DNA of 9,677 bases from Thermus kawarayensis JCM 12314 (lineage in GTDB: Bacteria; Deinococcota; Deinococci; Deinococcales; Thermaceae): positions 1-9,677 of the forward strand of contig BBBL01000039.1 of NCBI GenBank assembly GCA_001311545.1. Reading direction: 5' to 3'. Numbering within the stretch: position 1 is the first letter of the stretch; each line of letters begins with the position of its first letter. Of the stretch, positions 1 through 7,374 are shown one piece after another. The notes under the pieces were generated by a model. It was not told the DNA's origin and made no database searches. It worked only from the letters and a program-made list of their open reading frames with translations. Both the position numbers and the translations under genes were made by a program.

Positions 1-1
1 C

Positions 2-199
2 TTCCCCCTCCTGGTCCACCGCTTCCTCAAGCCCTACCGGGAGGTGTCCCAGGGCCTCCTCGCCCCCGAGGAGACCTTCCTCCCCACCCCCGGGGCAAGC
101 TTCCTGCCCCGAAGCCCCGGGGGGGCGGGCCGCTTCCTGGCCCTCCTCGCCGCCCTGGTCCTCCTTCTGGAGGCCCTCCTCTTCCGCTTCCGGGGATAA
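2..199 (+). CDS. C-terminal fragment of a membrane-anchored protein (partial, open at left edge)
   Basis: The reading frame is open from base 2 to the TAA at 197-199 and gives 65 residues, ending ...LEALLFRFRG. The last 25 or so residues are a hydrophobic stretch rich in Leu and Ala (from about GRFLALLAALV) followed by a short Arg-rich tail. That suggests a C-terminal membrane helix with a cytoplasmic basic end. The preceding part is Pro-rich and contains FPLLVHRFL and LLAPEETFLP. The arrangement resembles the C-terminus of BatA/VWA-type membrane proteins, but this is only a resemblance and most of the protein lies outside the window. Its stop codon is embedded in the putative -10 box of the next gene, 7 nt before that gene's ATG. 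Confidence 0.5.
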   Translation, partial: FPLLVHRFLKPYREVSQGLLAPEETFLPTPGASFLPRSPGGAGRFLALLAALVLLLEALLFRFRG

Positions 200-200
200 T
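195..200 (+). promoter_or_regulatory. Putative -10 box of a leaderless promoter for the DUF1999 gene
   Basis: GATAAT (5 of 6 matches to TATAAT) lies 6 nt before the ATG at 207, so transcription would begin at or next to the start codon. No Shine-Dalgarno sequence is present between them. The TAA stop of the upstream gene (197-199) is inside the box. I see no convincing -35 element at the usual spacing. Confidence 0.5.
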
Positions 201-206
201 GGGACC

Positions 207-614
207 ATGCGCTTCCGCCCCTTCACCGAGCTGGACCTCGAGGCCCTGAACCGGGTGGCGGGAAACCGCCCCTTGAGCCTGGGCGCCGTGCGCCACTTCG
301 CCCGCACGGGCCACTCCTTTTTGGCCGAGGAGGATGAGCCCATGGGCTTCGCCCTGGCCCAGGCGGTCTGGCAGGGGGAGCCGCCACGGTCCTCATCACC
401 CGCATTGAGGGCAAGACCCCGGAGGCCCTCCGAGGCCTCCTCAGGGCGGTGGTGAAGAGCGCCCACGACGCCGGGGTCTACGAGGTGGCCCTCCACCTGG
501 ACCCGGGAAGGAAGGACCTGGAGCTGGCCCTGAAGGAGGAGCTTCGCCGTGGGCCCCCTGGTGCTGGCGGTCCGGGCCCTGGGAAGCCGGGGGGTGCGGG
601 GCGTCCTAGAATAA
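207..614 (+). CDS. DUF1999 family protein, GNAT-like fold (two frameshifts)
   Basis: The N-terminus MRFRPFTELDLEALNRVAGN and the continuation with FARTGHSFLAEE, GFALAQAVWQGE, ATVLITRIEGKTPEALRG, VALHLDPGRKDLE and GPLVLAVRALGSRGV match the Thermus DUF1999 protein that I remember as TTHA1254 of T. thermophilus HB8, a structural-genomics target with an acetyltransferase-like fold. Its substrate is unknown to me. The frame breaks twice. One base is missing near 381 (GAG[G]CC), and two bases are missing near 541 before TTCGCCGTGGGC. Repair gives about 136 residues ending VRGVLE at the TAA 612-614, close to the family length. The repaired middle segment has no ATG, so simple ORF calling sees only the first 58 or so correct residues and then out-of-frame sequence. 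The gene appears to have its own leaderless-type start and ends 4 nt before the next ATG. Family assignment is firm; biochemical role is not. Confidence 0.85.
607..612 (+). promoter_or_regulatory. Putative -10 box of a leaderless promoter for the HMA-like gene
   Basis: TAGAAT is followed by 6 nt (AAGGGC) and the ATG at 619. Its last T begins the TAA stop (612-614) of the DUF1999 gene. No clear -35 element is visible. The AAGGGC could alternatively act as a weak ribosome-binding site too close to the start, so a leaderless start is favoured. Confidence 0.45.
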
Positions 615-618
615 GGGC

Positions 619-825
619 ATGAACGCGTGCTCATCGGCATCCGAGGGGAGCCCGCCCCGGAGGGCATGGAGCGCATCCTGGCGGCCTCAGGGGGTTGGAA
701 GGGGTAGGCCAGGCCCAGGCCACGGGGCCCGCCCAGATCCTGGTGGAGTACGACCCCCAGCCCTCACGGTCATGGACCTCATCCGCACCATCCGGGAAGA
801 GGGTTTCCTGGCGGGGATGCTCTAG
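619..825 (+). CDS. Small HMA-like (ferredoxin-fold) protein lacking the metal-binding CxxC (three frameshifts)
   Basis: Three single-base losses, near 625 (AAC[C]GC), 686 (GCC[C]TC) and 760 (CAG[G]CC), scramble the middle of the frame while start and stop stay in phase. That leaves a misleading 68-residue ORF. Repair gives 69 residues: MNRVLIGIRG, then EGMERILAALRGLEGV, QILVEYDPQ, and LTVMDLIRTIREEGFLAGML. The order strand-helix-strand-strand-helix-strand and the motifs GMERILAAL, VEYDP and IREEGF resemble heavy-metal-associated domains such as copper chaperones. The usual metal loop with CxxC is replaced by GIRGEPAPEG and there is no cysteine at all. Copper binding through thiols is therefore excluded. 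It may be a structural or regulatory relative. Its TAG stop forms the start of the -10 box of the next gene. Fold assignment is inference from pattern. Confidence 0.65.
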   Translation: MNACSSASEGSPPRRAWSASWRPQGVGRGRPGPGHGARPDPGGVRPPALTVMDLIRTIREEGFLAGML

Positions 826-828
826 ACT
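823..828 (+). promoter_or_regulatory. Putative -10 box of a leaderless promoter for the acyl-CoA dehydrogenase gene
   Basis: TAGACT starts with the TAG stop of the upstream gene and lies 6 nt (GAGGGC) before the ATG at 835. The identical hexamer at the same distance precedes tldD at 2890-2895, where a good -35 is also present. Here no clear -35 is seen. Confidence 0.5.
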
Positions 829-834
829 GAGGGC

Positions 835-1990
835 ATGCTGGACTTCTACGCCCTGGAGGACCTCCTCACCCCGGAGGAGAAGGAGATCCAGAAGGCCGCC
901 CGCCGCTTCCTGGAGAGGGAGGCCCTGCCCTACATCCGCCAATGGTGGGAGGAAGGGGTCTTCCCCACCCACCTCATCCCCAGGTTCGCCGAGCTGGGCT
1001 TCCTAGGCCCCACCCTTCCCCCCGAGTACGGGGGGGCGGGGGTGACCAGCGCCGCCTACGGCTCATCGCCTACGAGCTTGAACGGGTGGACTCGGGGCTC
1101 AGGAGCTTTGTGAGCGTCCAGAGCTCCCTGGTCATGTACCCATCTACGCCTTCGGGAGCGAGGAGCAAAAAAAGGGAGTTCCTCCCCAAGCTCGCCCGCG
1201 GGGAGATGGTGGGGGCTTTCGGCCTCACCGAGCCCGACGGGGGCTCCGACCCCTACGGCAACATGAAGACCCGGGCCAGGCGGGAGGGGGACACCTGGGT
1301 CCTAAACGGCACCAAGATGTGGATCACCAACGGCAACCTGGCCCACCTCGCCATCCTCTGGGCCAAGGACGAGGAGGGGCAGGTCCTGGGCTTTATCGTC
1401 CCCACCGACACCCCGGGCTTCCAGGCCCGGGAGGTGAAGCACAAGATGTCTCTCCGCGCCTCGGTGACCAGCGAGCTCGTCCTCGAGGAGGTGCGGGTGC
1501 CCGAGTCCTTGCGCCTCCCCAAGGCCCTGGGCCTCAAGGCCCCCCTCTCCTGCCTCACCCAGGCCCGCTTCGGCATCGCCTGGGGGGTCCTGGGGGCCCT
1601 GGAGGCCGTCTATACCGAGGCGGTGGAGTTCGCCAAGAGCCGCTCCACCTTCGGCGAGCCCATCGCCAAGAAGCAGCTCGTGCAGGCCAAGCTGGCCGAG
1701 ATGCTCGCCTGGCACACGGAAGGGCTTCTCCTGGCCTGGAGGCTCGCCCGGCTTAAGGACGAGGGGAAGCTCCAGCCCGCCCAGGTCTCCCTGGCCAAAA
1801 GGCAGAACGTCTGGAAGGCCCTTCAGGCCGCCCGCCTGGCCCGGGACATCCTGGGAGGAAGCGGCATCACCCTGGAGTACCACGCCATCCGCCACATGCT
1901 GAACCTGGAAACCGTCTACACCTACGAGGCACCCACGACGTCCACACCCTGGTCCTGGGGCGGGAGGCCACGGGCCTGAACGCCTTTTAG
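835..1990 (+). CDS. Glutaryl-CoA dehydrogenase-like acyl-CoA dehydrogenase (four indels)
   Basis: This is an FAD-dependent acyl-CoA dehydrogenase of the glutaryl-CoA dehydrogenase type, which oxidises and decarboxylates glutaryl-CoA to crotonyl-CoA in lysine and tryptophan breakdown. It has LRSFVSVQSSLVMYPIYAFG near residue 95, where the Arg and Ser correspond to the carboxylate-binding pair of human GCDH. FGLTEPDGGSDP is the acyl-CoA dehydrogenase signature. The C-terminal YEGTHDVHTLVLGR carries the expected catalytic Glu. The frame is disturbed by base losses near 1060 (TACG[G]GCTC), 1140 (TACCC[C]ATC) and 1928 (GAG[G]GCACC), and by one extra A in the A-run at 1167-1173, which compensates the 1140 loss. 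Repair gives about 385 residues, the normal length. The last loss removes the catalytic segment from the uncorrected frame. The gene ends 3 nt before holA. Specificity for glutaryl-CoA is inferred from motifs. Confidence 0.9.
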
Positions 1991-1993
1991 GCC

Positions 1994-2870
1994 ATGGTGG
2001 TGGCCTTCACCGGGGACCCCTTCCTGGCGCGGGAGGCCCTTCTTCAGGAGGCGAGGCTCTTGGGCCTTTCCCGCTTCACCGAGCCCACCTCCGAGGCCCT
2101 GGCCCAGGCCCTCGCCCCGGGGCTTTTCGGGAGCGGGGGGGCGATGCTGGACCTGAGGGAGGTGGGGGAGGCGGAGTGGAAGGCCCTGAGGCCCCTTCTG
2201 GAAGGCGTGCCCGAGAGCGTTCCCGTCCTCCTCCTGGACCCCAGGCCAAGCCCTTCCCGGGCCGCCTTCTACCGGGGTAGGGAGAGGCGGGACTTCCCCA
2301 CCCCCAAGGGGAAGGACCTCCTCCGGCACCTGGAGAACCGGGCCAAGCGCCTGGGGCTCAAGCTCCCAAGCGGGGTGGCGCAGTACCTGGCCTCCCTGGA
2401 AGGGGACCTCGAGGCCCTGGAGCGGGAGCTGGAGAAGCTTTCCCTCCTCTCCCCTCCCCTCACCCTGGAGAAGGTGGAGCGGGTGGTGGCCCTGAGGCCC
2501 CCCCTCACCGGCTTTGACCTGGTGCGCTCCGTGCTGGAGAGGAACCCCAAGGAGGCCCTCCTGCGCCTCAAGCGCCTCAAGGAGGAGGGGGAGGAGCCCC
2601 TGAGGCTCCTCGGGGCCCTCTCCTGGCAGTTCGCCCTCCTGGCCAAGGCCTTTTTCCTCCTAAGGGAGAACCCCAGGCCCAAGGAGGAGGACCTGGCCCG
2701 CCTCGAGGCCCACCTACGCCGCCCGCCGCGCCCTGGAGGAGGCGAGGAGGCTTGGGAAAGAGACCCTGGAGGAGGCCCTGGACATCCTCATAAGGGCGGA
2801 AAAGCGGGCCAAGGAAGGGAAGGACCCCTGGCTCGCCCTGGAGGAGGCCGTCCTCCGCCTCAGCGGTTGA
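1994..2870 (+). CDS. holA: DNA polymerase III delta subunit (clamp loader; one frameshift)
   Basis: The protein closely follows T. thermophilus delta as I remember it: N-terminal FTGDPFLAREALLQEARLLG, then FGSGGAMLDLREV, GKDLLRHLENRAKRLGL, SLEGDLEALERELEKL and PLTGFDLVRSVLE, and a C-terminal collar domain with RLLGALSWQFALLAKAFFLL. Delta opens the beta sliding clamp as part of the clamp-loader complex. It has the AAA+ fold without a working ATPase site. The frame breaks near 2713, where two bases appear to be missing (CACC..TACGCC). After repair it continues YAARRALEEARRL...EEAVLRLSG to the TGA at 2868-2870. The total is about 292 residues, equal to the remembered family length. The uncorrected frame runs on to 3511 as nonsense rich in Gly and Arg. 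The start ATG follows the preceding stop by 3 nt, so it is probably co-transcribed with the dehydrogenase gene. An essential gene, so a true inactivating lesion is unlikely. Confidence 0.93.
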
Positions 2871-2895
2871 CCCGCAGGTCAGCCCCGGGTAGACT
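2867..2895 (+). promoter_or_regulatory. tldD promoter, -35 TTGACC and -10 TAGACT
   Basis: TTGACC (2867-2872) is separated by exactly 17 bp from TAGACT (2890-2895), and the ATG of tldD follows after 6 nt. This is the best sigma-A-type promoter in the window for a leaderless start. The -35 overlaps the holA stop codon (TGA 2868-2870). The -10 is flanked by the arms CCCCG (2883-2887) and CGGGG (2896-2900), forming a small imperfect dyad. Confidence 0.7.
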
Positions 2896-2901
2896 CGGGG
2901 C

Positions 2902-4295
2902 ATGCTCAAGCCCGAGCTCGTGGAGGCGGTGCTCGCCCGGGCCTGAAGGGCGGGGCGGACTTCGCCGAGGTCTACGCCGAGCGCTCCAGGAAGCGCAGGA
3001 TGAAGGTGCGCGCCGGGGCCCTGGAAGAGGCCCTCTCCGGCCTGGACTACGGGGCGGGGGTGCGGCTCTTCTTCGGTCCCCAGGTGGTCTACGCCTACAC
3101 CAACGACCTCACCCAGGAAGGCCTCCTAGAAGCCCTGGAAACCCTCCTCCGGGCCAAGGGGAGCCTGGGCCAGGTGGACGAAGGGGGCCAAGGGGGCTTG
3201 GACTTCCGCCGGTCCACGCCCAAGGGCCTCCACGCCCCCAAGGTGGCCTACGGGAAAAAGGACAAGCGCTACCGGCTGGAGAGGCTTTTGGAGGCCGAGG
3301 CCGGGGCCAGGATCGCCCCCGAGATCCAGGAAGTGGAGGCGAACCTCCTGGAGTGGGAACAGGAGGTCCTCATCGCCAACACCGAGGGGGTCTTTGCCGA
3401 GGAGAAGAGGGTGCGCACCCGGCTCTTCGTCCTGGCAGTGGCCCAGGACGGAACCGAGGTGCAGACGGGCTACAGCGCCCCCGGCAAGAGCGTGGGCCTG
3501 GAGCTCTTTGACCTCTACCCCCCCAGGGCGGTGGGGGAGAAGGCCACCCGCCAGGCCCTCACCAACCTCAAGGCCAAGCCCGCCCCCGCGGGGACCTTCC
3601 CCGTAGTGGTGGGCCCGGGCTTCGGCGGCGTCCTCTTCCACGAGGCGGTGGGCCACCTCCTGGAGACCACCAGCGTGGCCAAGAAGGCCAGCGTCCTCGC
3701 CGACAAGCTTGGGGAAAGGGTGGCGGGCCCCGCCGTCACCTACATTGACGACGGCACCCTGCCCCACGCCTGGGGCTCCACCGAGGTGGACGACGAGGGC
3801 CGCCCCACGGAGCGCACGGTGCTCATAGAAAAGGGCGTGCTCAGGAGCTACATGGTGGACCGGCTGGGCCACCTCCTCACCGGCTACCCCATGACGGGCT
3901 CGGGGCGCCGCCAGGACTACACCTTCGCCCCCACCTCCCGCATGCGGAACACCTTTATCGCCCCGGGGGAGGCCCGGGTGGAGGACCTTTTCGCCGGCAT
4001 AGACTTCGGCCTCTACGCCAAGGAGATGGGGGGCGGGCAGGTGAAGCCGGGAAGCGGCGAGTACAACTTCGCCGTGCAGGAGGGGTACATCATCCGCAAG
4101 GGCCGCATAGAGGAACCCGTGCGCGGGGCGATGCTGGTGGGCAAGGGCCCCGAGACCCTCATGCGGGTGGTGGCCGTGGCCCAGGACCTGGAAAACGCCC
4201 CCGGGATGTGCGGAAGCCTCTCCGGGGCCGTCCCCGTGGAGGTGGGCCAGCCCCACGTCCTGGTCTCGGAAATCGTGGTGGGAGGTCGGGCATGA
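2902..4295 (+). CDS. tldD: TldD, zinc metalloprotease subunit (one frameshift)
   Basis: TldD is the catalytic half of the TldD/TldE heterodimeric peptidase, which in Escherichia coli processes microcin B17 and degrades unfolded CcdA. The zinc motif HExxxH is present as FHEAVGHLLE around residue 250. The further ligand Cys is present in APGMCGSLSGAVPVEVGQP near the C-terminus, followed by VSEIVVGG. Family hallmarks such as GYSAPGKS and TYIDDGTLPHAWGSTEVDDEG are also seen. The start at 2902 gives MLKPELVEAVLARA; one C is lost near 2943 (GCC[C]TGAAG), after which the frame continues LKGGADFAEVYAERSRKRR. The ATG at 3000 is internal, not the true start. Repaired length is about 464 residues, near the usual 480. 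It has its own promoter inside the end of holA and overlaps tldE by ATGA (4292-4295), implying coupled translation of the pair. The natural substrate in Thermus is unknown. Confidence 0.93.
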
Positions 4296-5599
4296 CCCTG
4301 GAAGAGGCCAAGGCCTACGTGCTCCGGCGGGCCCGGGAGATGGGCCTAAAGGTGGAGCTCCTCTTTCAGGAGGAGCGGGAGCTCTCCTTGAGGGCCCGGG
4401 AAGGGCGGCTCGAGGAGATCAAGGAGGCCCGCCAGGCCGGGGTGGGCCTCCGGGTGGAGGCGGAGGGAAGGGTGGGGTACGCCTACACCGAGGAGCTCTC
4501 CCCGGAGGCCCTGGACTGGGCCCTGGAGGAGGCCCGGGAGAACGCCCTCCTCTCCGGCAAGAAGGGGAGCCTGCCCCAAGGTGGGCCCCTGGGAGGCCAC
4601 GACCTCCTGGGGGAAGGCCTCTCCGCCCCCCTGGAGCGGAAGAAGGAGGCGGCCCTGGCCCTGGAGGAGGCCATCCGCCAAGACCCCCGGGTGAGGAGCG
4701 TCCTCATGGGGGGCTACCTGGAGCGGGAAGTCCGCGTGGGCCTAGAGAGCACCGAGGGGGCAAGCGGCGCCTTCCGCACGGGCCTTTCCGCCTGATAGGG
4801 AGCTTCGTCATGGCCGAAGGGCAAAGCGTCAAGCAGGGGTGGGACTTCAGGGCGGCCAAGGAGTTCCACGCCCTGGAGCCCGGGCGCACCGCCCTCGAGT
4901 TCCGGGAGAAGACGGCGAGGCTCCTCCATGCCAAGCCCCTCCACACGGGCCGCTACCGGGCCTACCTGGAGCCAAGGCCATGGCCATGCTCCTCTCCGTC
5001 CTCGCCGAGGCCCTCTCCGGCAAGAACGCCTCGAGGGGAAAAGCCGCCTCCTGGGGAGGCTTGGGGAGAAGGTGGCGGGCGACCTGGTGACCCTCGTGGA
5101 CGACCCCACCCTGGAAAAGGGCCTCCTCTCCCGCCCCTTTGACGCCGAGGGCACCCCCACCGCCCGCACCGTGGTGGTGGAGAAGGGAATCTTCAAGACC
5201 TTCCTCCACAACTCCGAGACCGCAAGGGCCCTCGGGCACCCAAACACCGGCCACGCCGCCCGCCCCTACCGGGGGGTCCTGGGGGTCGCCCCCACCAACC
5301 TCTACCTGGAGCCCGTGGGAGGCCTACGGCTCACGGAAGGGGTGGTCATCACCGAGTTCATGGGCCTCCACGCCGGGGCGGACCCCGTGAGCCTGGACTT
5401 CTCCCTGCAGGCCCTGGGGCTTTGGGTGGAGGAGGGGGAGGTGAGGCACGCCGTGGAGAACTTCGCCGTCTCCGGGAATCTGCTGGAGCTTCTCCAGGCG
5501 GTGGAGGCGGTGGGGGACGACCTGGACTGGCTCCTCCTGGACGCCGCCTACGGGAGCCCCACCGTGGCCGTGGCCGAACTCTCCTTCGCCGGGGCGTGA
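4292..5599 (+). CDS. tldE: TldE (PmbA), non-catalytic partner of TldD (three frameshifts)
   Basis: The N-terminus MTLEEAKAYVLRRAREMGLK, followed by LSLRAREGRLEEIKEARQAGVGLRV, is typical of the PmbA/TldE N-terminal domain. The C-terminal part has LVDDPTLEKGLLSRPFDAEGTPTARTVVVEKG, TFLHNSETARALG, APTNLYLEPGG-like and GVVITEFMGLHAGADPVSLDFS, as expected for the family. There is no HExxxH motif, in keeping with TldE being the partner that does not bind zinc. Single bases are missing near 4791 (GCC[C]TGATA), 4972 (GAGCC[C]AAG) and 5030 (GCC[C]TCGAG). Repair gives about 436 residues, close to the 450 of E. coli PmbA. The start ATG overlaps the tldD stop, so the pair should be made together in balanced amounts. 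Confidence 0.92.
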
Positions 5600-5601
5600 T
5601 G

Positions 5602-5625
5602 CCACCCCAAGCTAGCATGGGGTGG
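5602..5625 (+). promoter_or_regulatory. 24-bp near-perfect palindrome over a -10 box (possible operator)
   Basis: CCACCCCA (5602-5609) and TGGGGTGG (5618-5625) are perfect inverted arms flanking A-GCTAGC-A, whose centre is itself a palindrome. 22 of 24 positions are symmetric. A -10-like TAGCAT (5613-5618) sits in the middle, 8 nt before the ATG at 5627. There is no T-run after it, so a terminator is less likely than an operator for a dimeric repressor. It could also form a hairpin in read-through tldE transcripts. Confidence 0.5.
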
Positions 5626-5626
5626 T

Positions 5627-6560
5627 ATGAGGGTCTTCGTTACCCGCACCCTTCCCGGAAAAGCCCTGGAGCGGCTTAAGGAGCGGGGCCTACAGGTGGA
5701 GGTCTACCAAGGCCTCTTCCTCCCCCGGGAAGAGCTTTTGCGGCGGGTGGAGGGGACGGTAGGCCTCATCCCTACCGTGGAGGACCGCATAGACGCCGAG
5801 GTCATGGACCGGGCCGGAGGCTCAAGGTCATCGCCTGCTACAGCGTGGGGGTGGACCACGTGGACCTCGAGGCCGCCCGAAAGCGGGGGATCCGCGTCAC
5901 CCACACCCCAGGGGTCCTCACCGAGGCCACCGCCGACCTCACCCTTGCCCTCCTCCTCGCCGTGGCGAGGCGGGTGGTGGAGGGGGTGGCCTACGCCAGG
6001 GACGGCCTCTGGAAGGCCTGGCACCCCGAGCTCCTTTTGGGCCAGGACCTCCAGGGCTTGACCCTTGGCCTCATCGGCATGGGCCGGATCGGCCAGGCGG
6101 TGGCCAAGAGGGCCCTGGCCTTCGGGATGCGGGTGGTCTACCACGCCCGCACCCCCAAGCCCCTCCCCTATCCCTTCCTCTCCCTGGAGGAACTCCTCCA
6201 AGAGGCGGACATCGTCTCCCTCCACGCCCCCCTCACCCCGGAAACCCACAGGCTCCTGAACCGGGAACGGCTCTTCGCATGAAGCGGGGGAGCATCCTCC
6301 TTAACACCGCCCGGGGGGCCCTGGTGGACACCGAGGCCCTGGTGGAAGCCCTAAAGAGCCACCTTTTCGGGGCGGGCCTGGACGTCACCGATCCCGAACC
6401 CCTGCCGGAGGGCCACCCCCTCTACGCCCTCCCCAACGCCGTCATCACCCCCCACATCGGCTCGGCGGGCCGTGGGACCCGGGAGCGGATGGCCGAGGTG
6501 GCGGTGGAGAACCTCCTGGCCGTCCTGGAGGGAAGGGAGCCCCCAAACCCGGTAGGATGA
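5627..6560 (+). CDS. Glyoxylate/hydroxypyruvate reductase-like D-2-hydroxyacid dehydrogenase (two frameshifts)
   Basis: This is an NAD(P)H-dependent enzyme that reduces 2-oxoacids such as glyoxylate or hydroxypyruvate. The N-terminal half has [18 protein letters not shown] and [26 protein letters not shown]. The nucleotide-binding loop is [20 protein letters not shown] (GxGxxG) near residue 150. Catalytic residues are visible as the Arg in NTARGALVD, the Glu in [13 protein letters not shown] and the His in [15 protein letters not shown]. Two bases are missing, one near 5817 (GCCGG[G]AGGCTC) and one near 6278 (GC[C]ATGAAG). The repaired protein is about 311 residues, normal for the family. The ATGs at 5845 and 6279 are internal. 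The pattern around the substrate loop is closest to glyoxylate reductases rather than PdxB or SerA, but the substrate is not fixed by sequence alone. The start is leaderless-like within the palindrome described at 5602-5625. Confidence 0.9.
6553..6558 (+). promoter_or_regulatory. Putative -10 box of a leaderless promoter for the TauE/SafE gene
   Basis: TAGGAT lies 6 nt (GACCCC) before the ATG at 6565, and its last T begins the TGA stop (6558-6560) of the dehydrogenase gene. No Shine-Dalgarno sequence precedes the ATG and no convincing -35 is seen. Confidence 0.45.
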
Positions 6561-6564
6561 CCCC

Positions 6565-7311
6565 ATGAGCTTCTTCATCGGTCTCCTGGCGGGCTTCTTC
6601 GGCGGGATGGTGGGCCTTGGGGGCGGGGTGGTCATGATCCCCCTCATGGTGGGGCTCTTAAAGCTCTCCCAGCACAAGGCCCACGGCACCAGCCTGGTGG
6701 CCGTCTTCTTCACCGGGCTCATGGGAGCCTTCACCTACGGCCTCCAGGGCTCCTTGGACCTCGAGGCCGCCTTCTTCCTGGCCCTCACCGCCATCCTCAC
6801 CGCCCGCCTGGGGGCCCGCTACGCCCACGGCCTCCCGGAAGCGTCGCTCAAGCGGGCCTTCGGCTGGTTTCTCTTCCTCGTCTCCTTTCTCCTCCTCTTA
6901 AAGCCCTACCTGGCCCCCAGGGGCCTGGCGCAAGGGGAGCTGGCCCAAGACCTGGCCCTCCTCCTCTCCGGCGCCTTCACCGGCTTCCTCTCGGGGATGA
7001 TGGGGGTGGGCGGGGGGACCATCATGGTCCCGGCCATGGTCCTCCTCCTGGGCATGCCCCAGCACACCGCCCAGGGCACAAGCCTCCTCGCCATGGTGCC
7101 GGCGAGCCTGGTGGGGGCCTACACCCATTTCCGCCTGGGCAACGTGGAGGAAGGTCTGGCCCTTGGCCTCGTGCCGGGGGTCTTCCTGGGCACCTTTTTG
7201 GGAGGGGAACTGGCCCACTTCCTGCCCGAAACGGGCTTGCGCCTGGTCTTCGCCGCCGTGCTCCTCTGGACGGCCTGGCGGTACCTCCGTCCCTCTTTCC
7301 AGAAAAAGTGA
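6565..7311 (+). CDS. TauE/SafE family membrane transporter (anion/sulfite exporter type)
   Basis: An intact 248-residue integral membrane protein and the only complete gene in the window without an indel. It has two homologous halves. The first begins LLAGFFGGMVGLGGGVVMIPLMVGLL followed by HKAHGTSLVAVFFTG. The second begins FTGFLSGMMGVGGGTIMVPAMVLLL followed by QHTAQGTSLLAMVPAS. The paired motifs GGxxGxGGGxxxxP and GTSL are the hallmark of the TauE/SafE (formerly DUF81) family. By eye there are about seven or eight hydrophobic helices. Family members are linked to export of sulfite, sulfoacetate or other organosulfur anions, and many are of unknown specificity; nothing here fixes the substrate. 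It starts 4 nt after the dehydrogenase stop and is followed by the SPW gene in the same direction after a 63-nt gap. Confidence 0.9.
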   Translation: MSFFIGLLAGFFGGMVGLGGGVVMIPLMVGLLKLSQHKAHGTSLVAVFFTGLMGAFTYGLQGSLDLEAAFFLALTAILTARLGARYAHGLPEASLKRAFGWFLFLVSFLLLLKPYLAPRGLAQGELAQDLALLLSGAFTGFLSGMMGVGGGTIMVPAMVLLLGMPQHTAQGTSLLAMVPASLVGAYTHFRLGNVEEGLALGLVPGVFLGTFLGGELAHFLPETGLRLVFAAVLLWTAWRYLRPSFQKK

Positions 7312-7374
7312 CATAATGCCCTATCCAAAAGGCGCAGGTCGCTTTACTTTGGGTTTGGAAGGAGGTGAAAGCCT
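7312..7374 (+). promoter_or_regulatory. SPW gene upstream region: strong Shine-Dalgarno and possible -10
   Basis: AAGGAGGTGA (7359-7368) is complementary over 10 nt to the anti-Shine-Dalgarno end of 16S rRNA and lies 6 nt before the ATG at 7375, which decides that start. The spacer is more AT-rich than its surroundings. CATAAT (7312-7317, 5 of 6 matches to TATAAT) or TACTTT (7345-7350) could be -10 boxes, but neither has a convincing -35. The promoter part is weak; the ribosome-binding site is clear. Confidence 0.6.

Noticed and set aside
2713..3511. C-terminal extension of holA making a 505-residue protein
   Set aside because: The extra 265 or so residues are out-of-frame translation of the holA end and tldD. 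A two-base repair near 2713 restores the normal C-terminus and stop at 2870.
3126..4256. Long antisense open frame of 376 codons opposite tldD
   Set aside because: It is the mirror of a GC-rich, well-conserved gene; its protein is rich in Gly, His and Leu without family motifs. The sense strand has complete TldD motifs.
5602..5625. Palindrome as a rho-independent terminator of tldE
   Set aside because: No T-run follows the right arm and the ATG of the next gene begins 2 nt later; an operator or incidental hairpin fits better.
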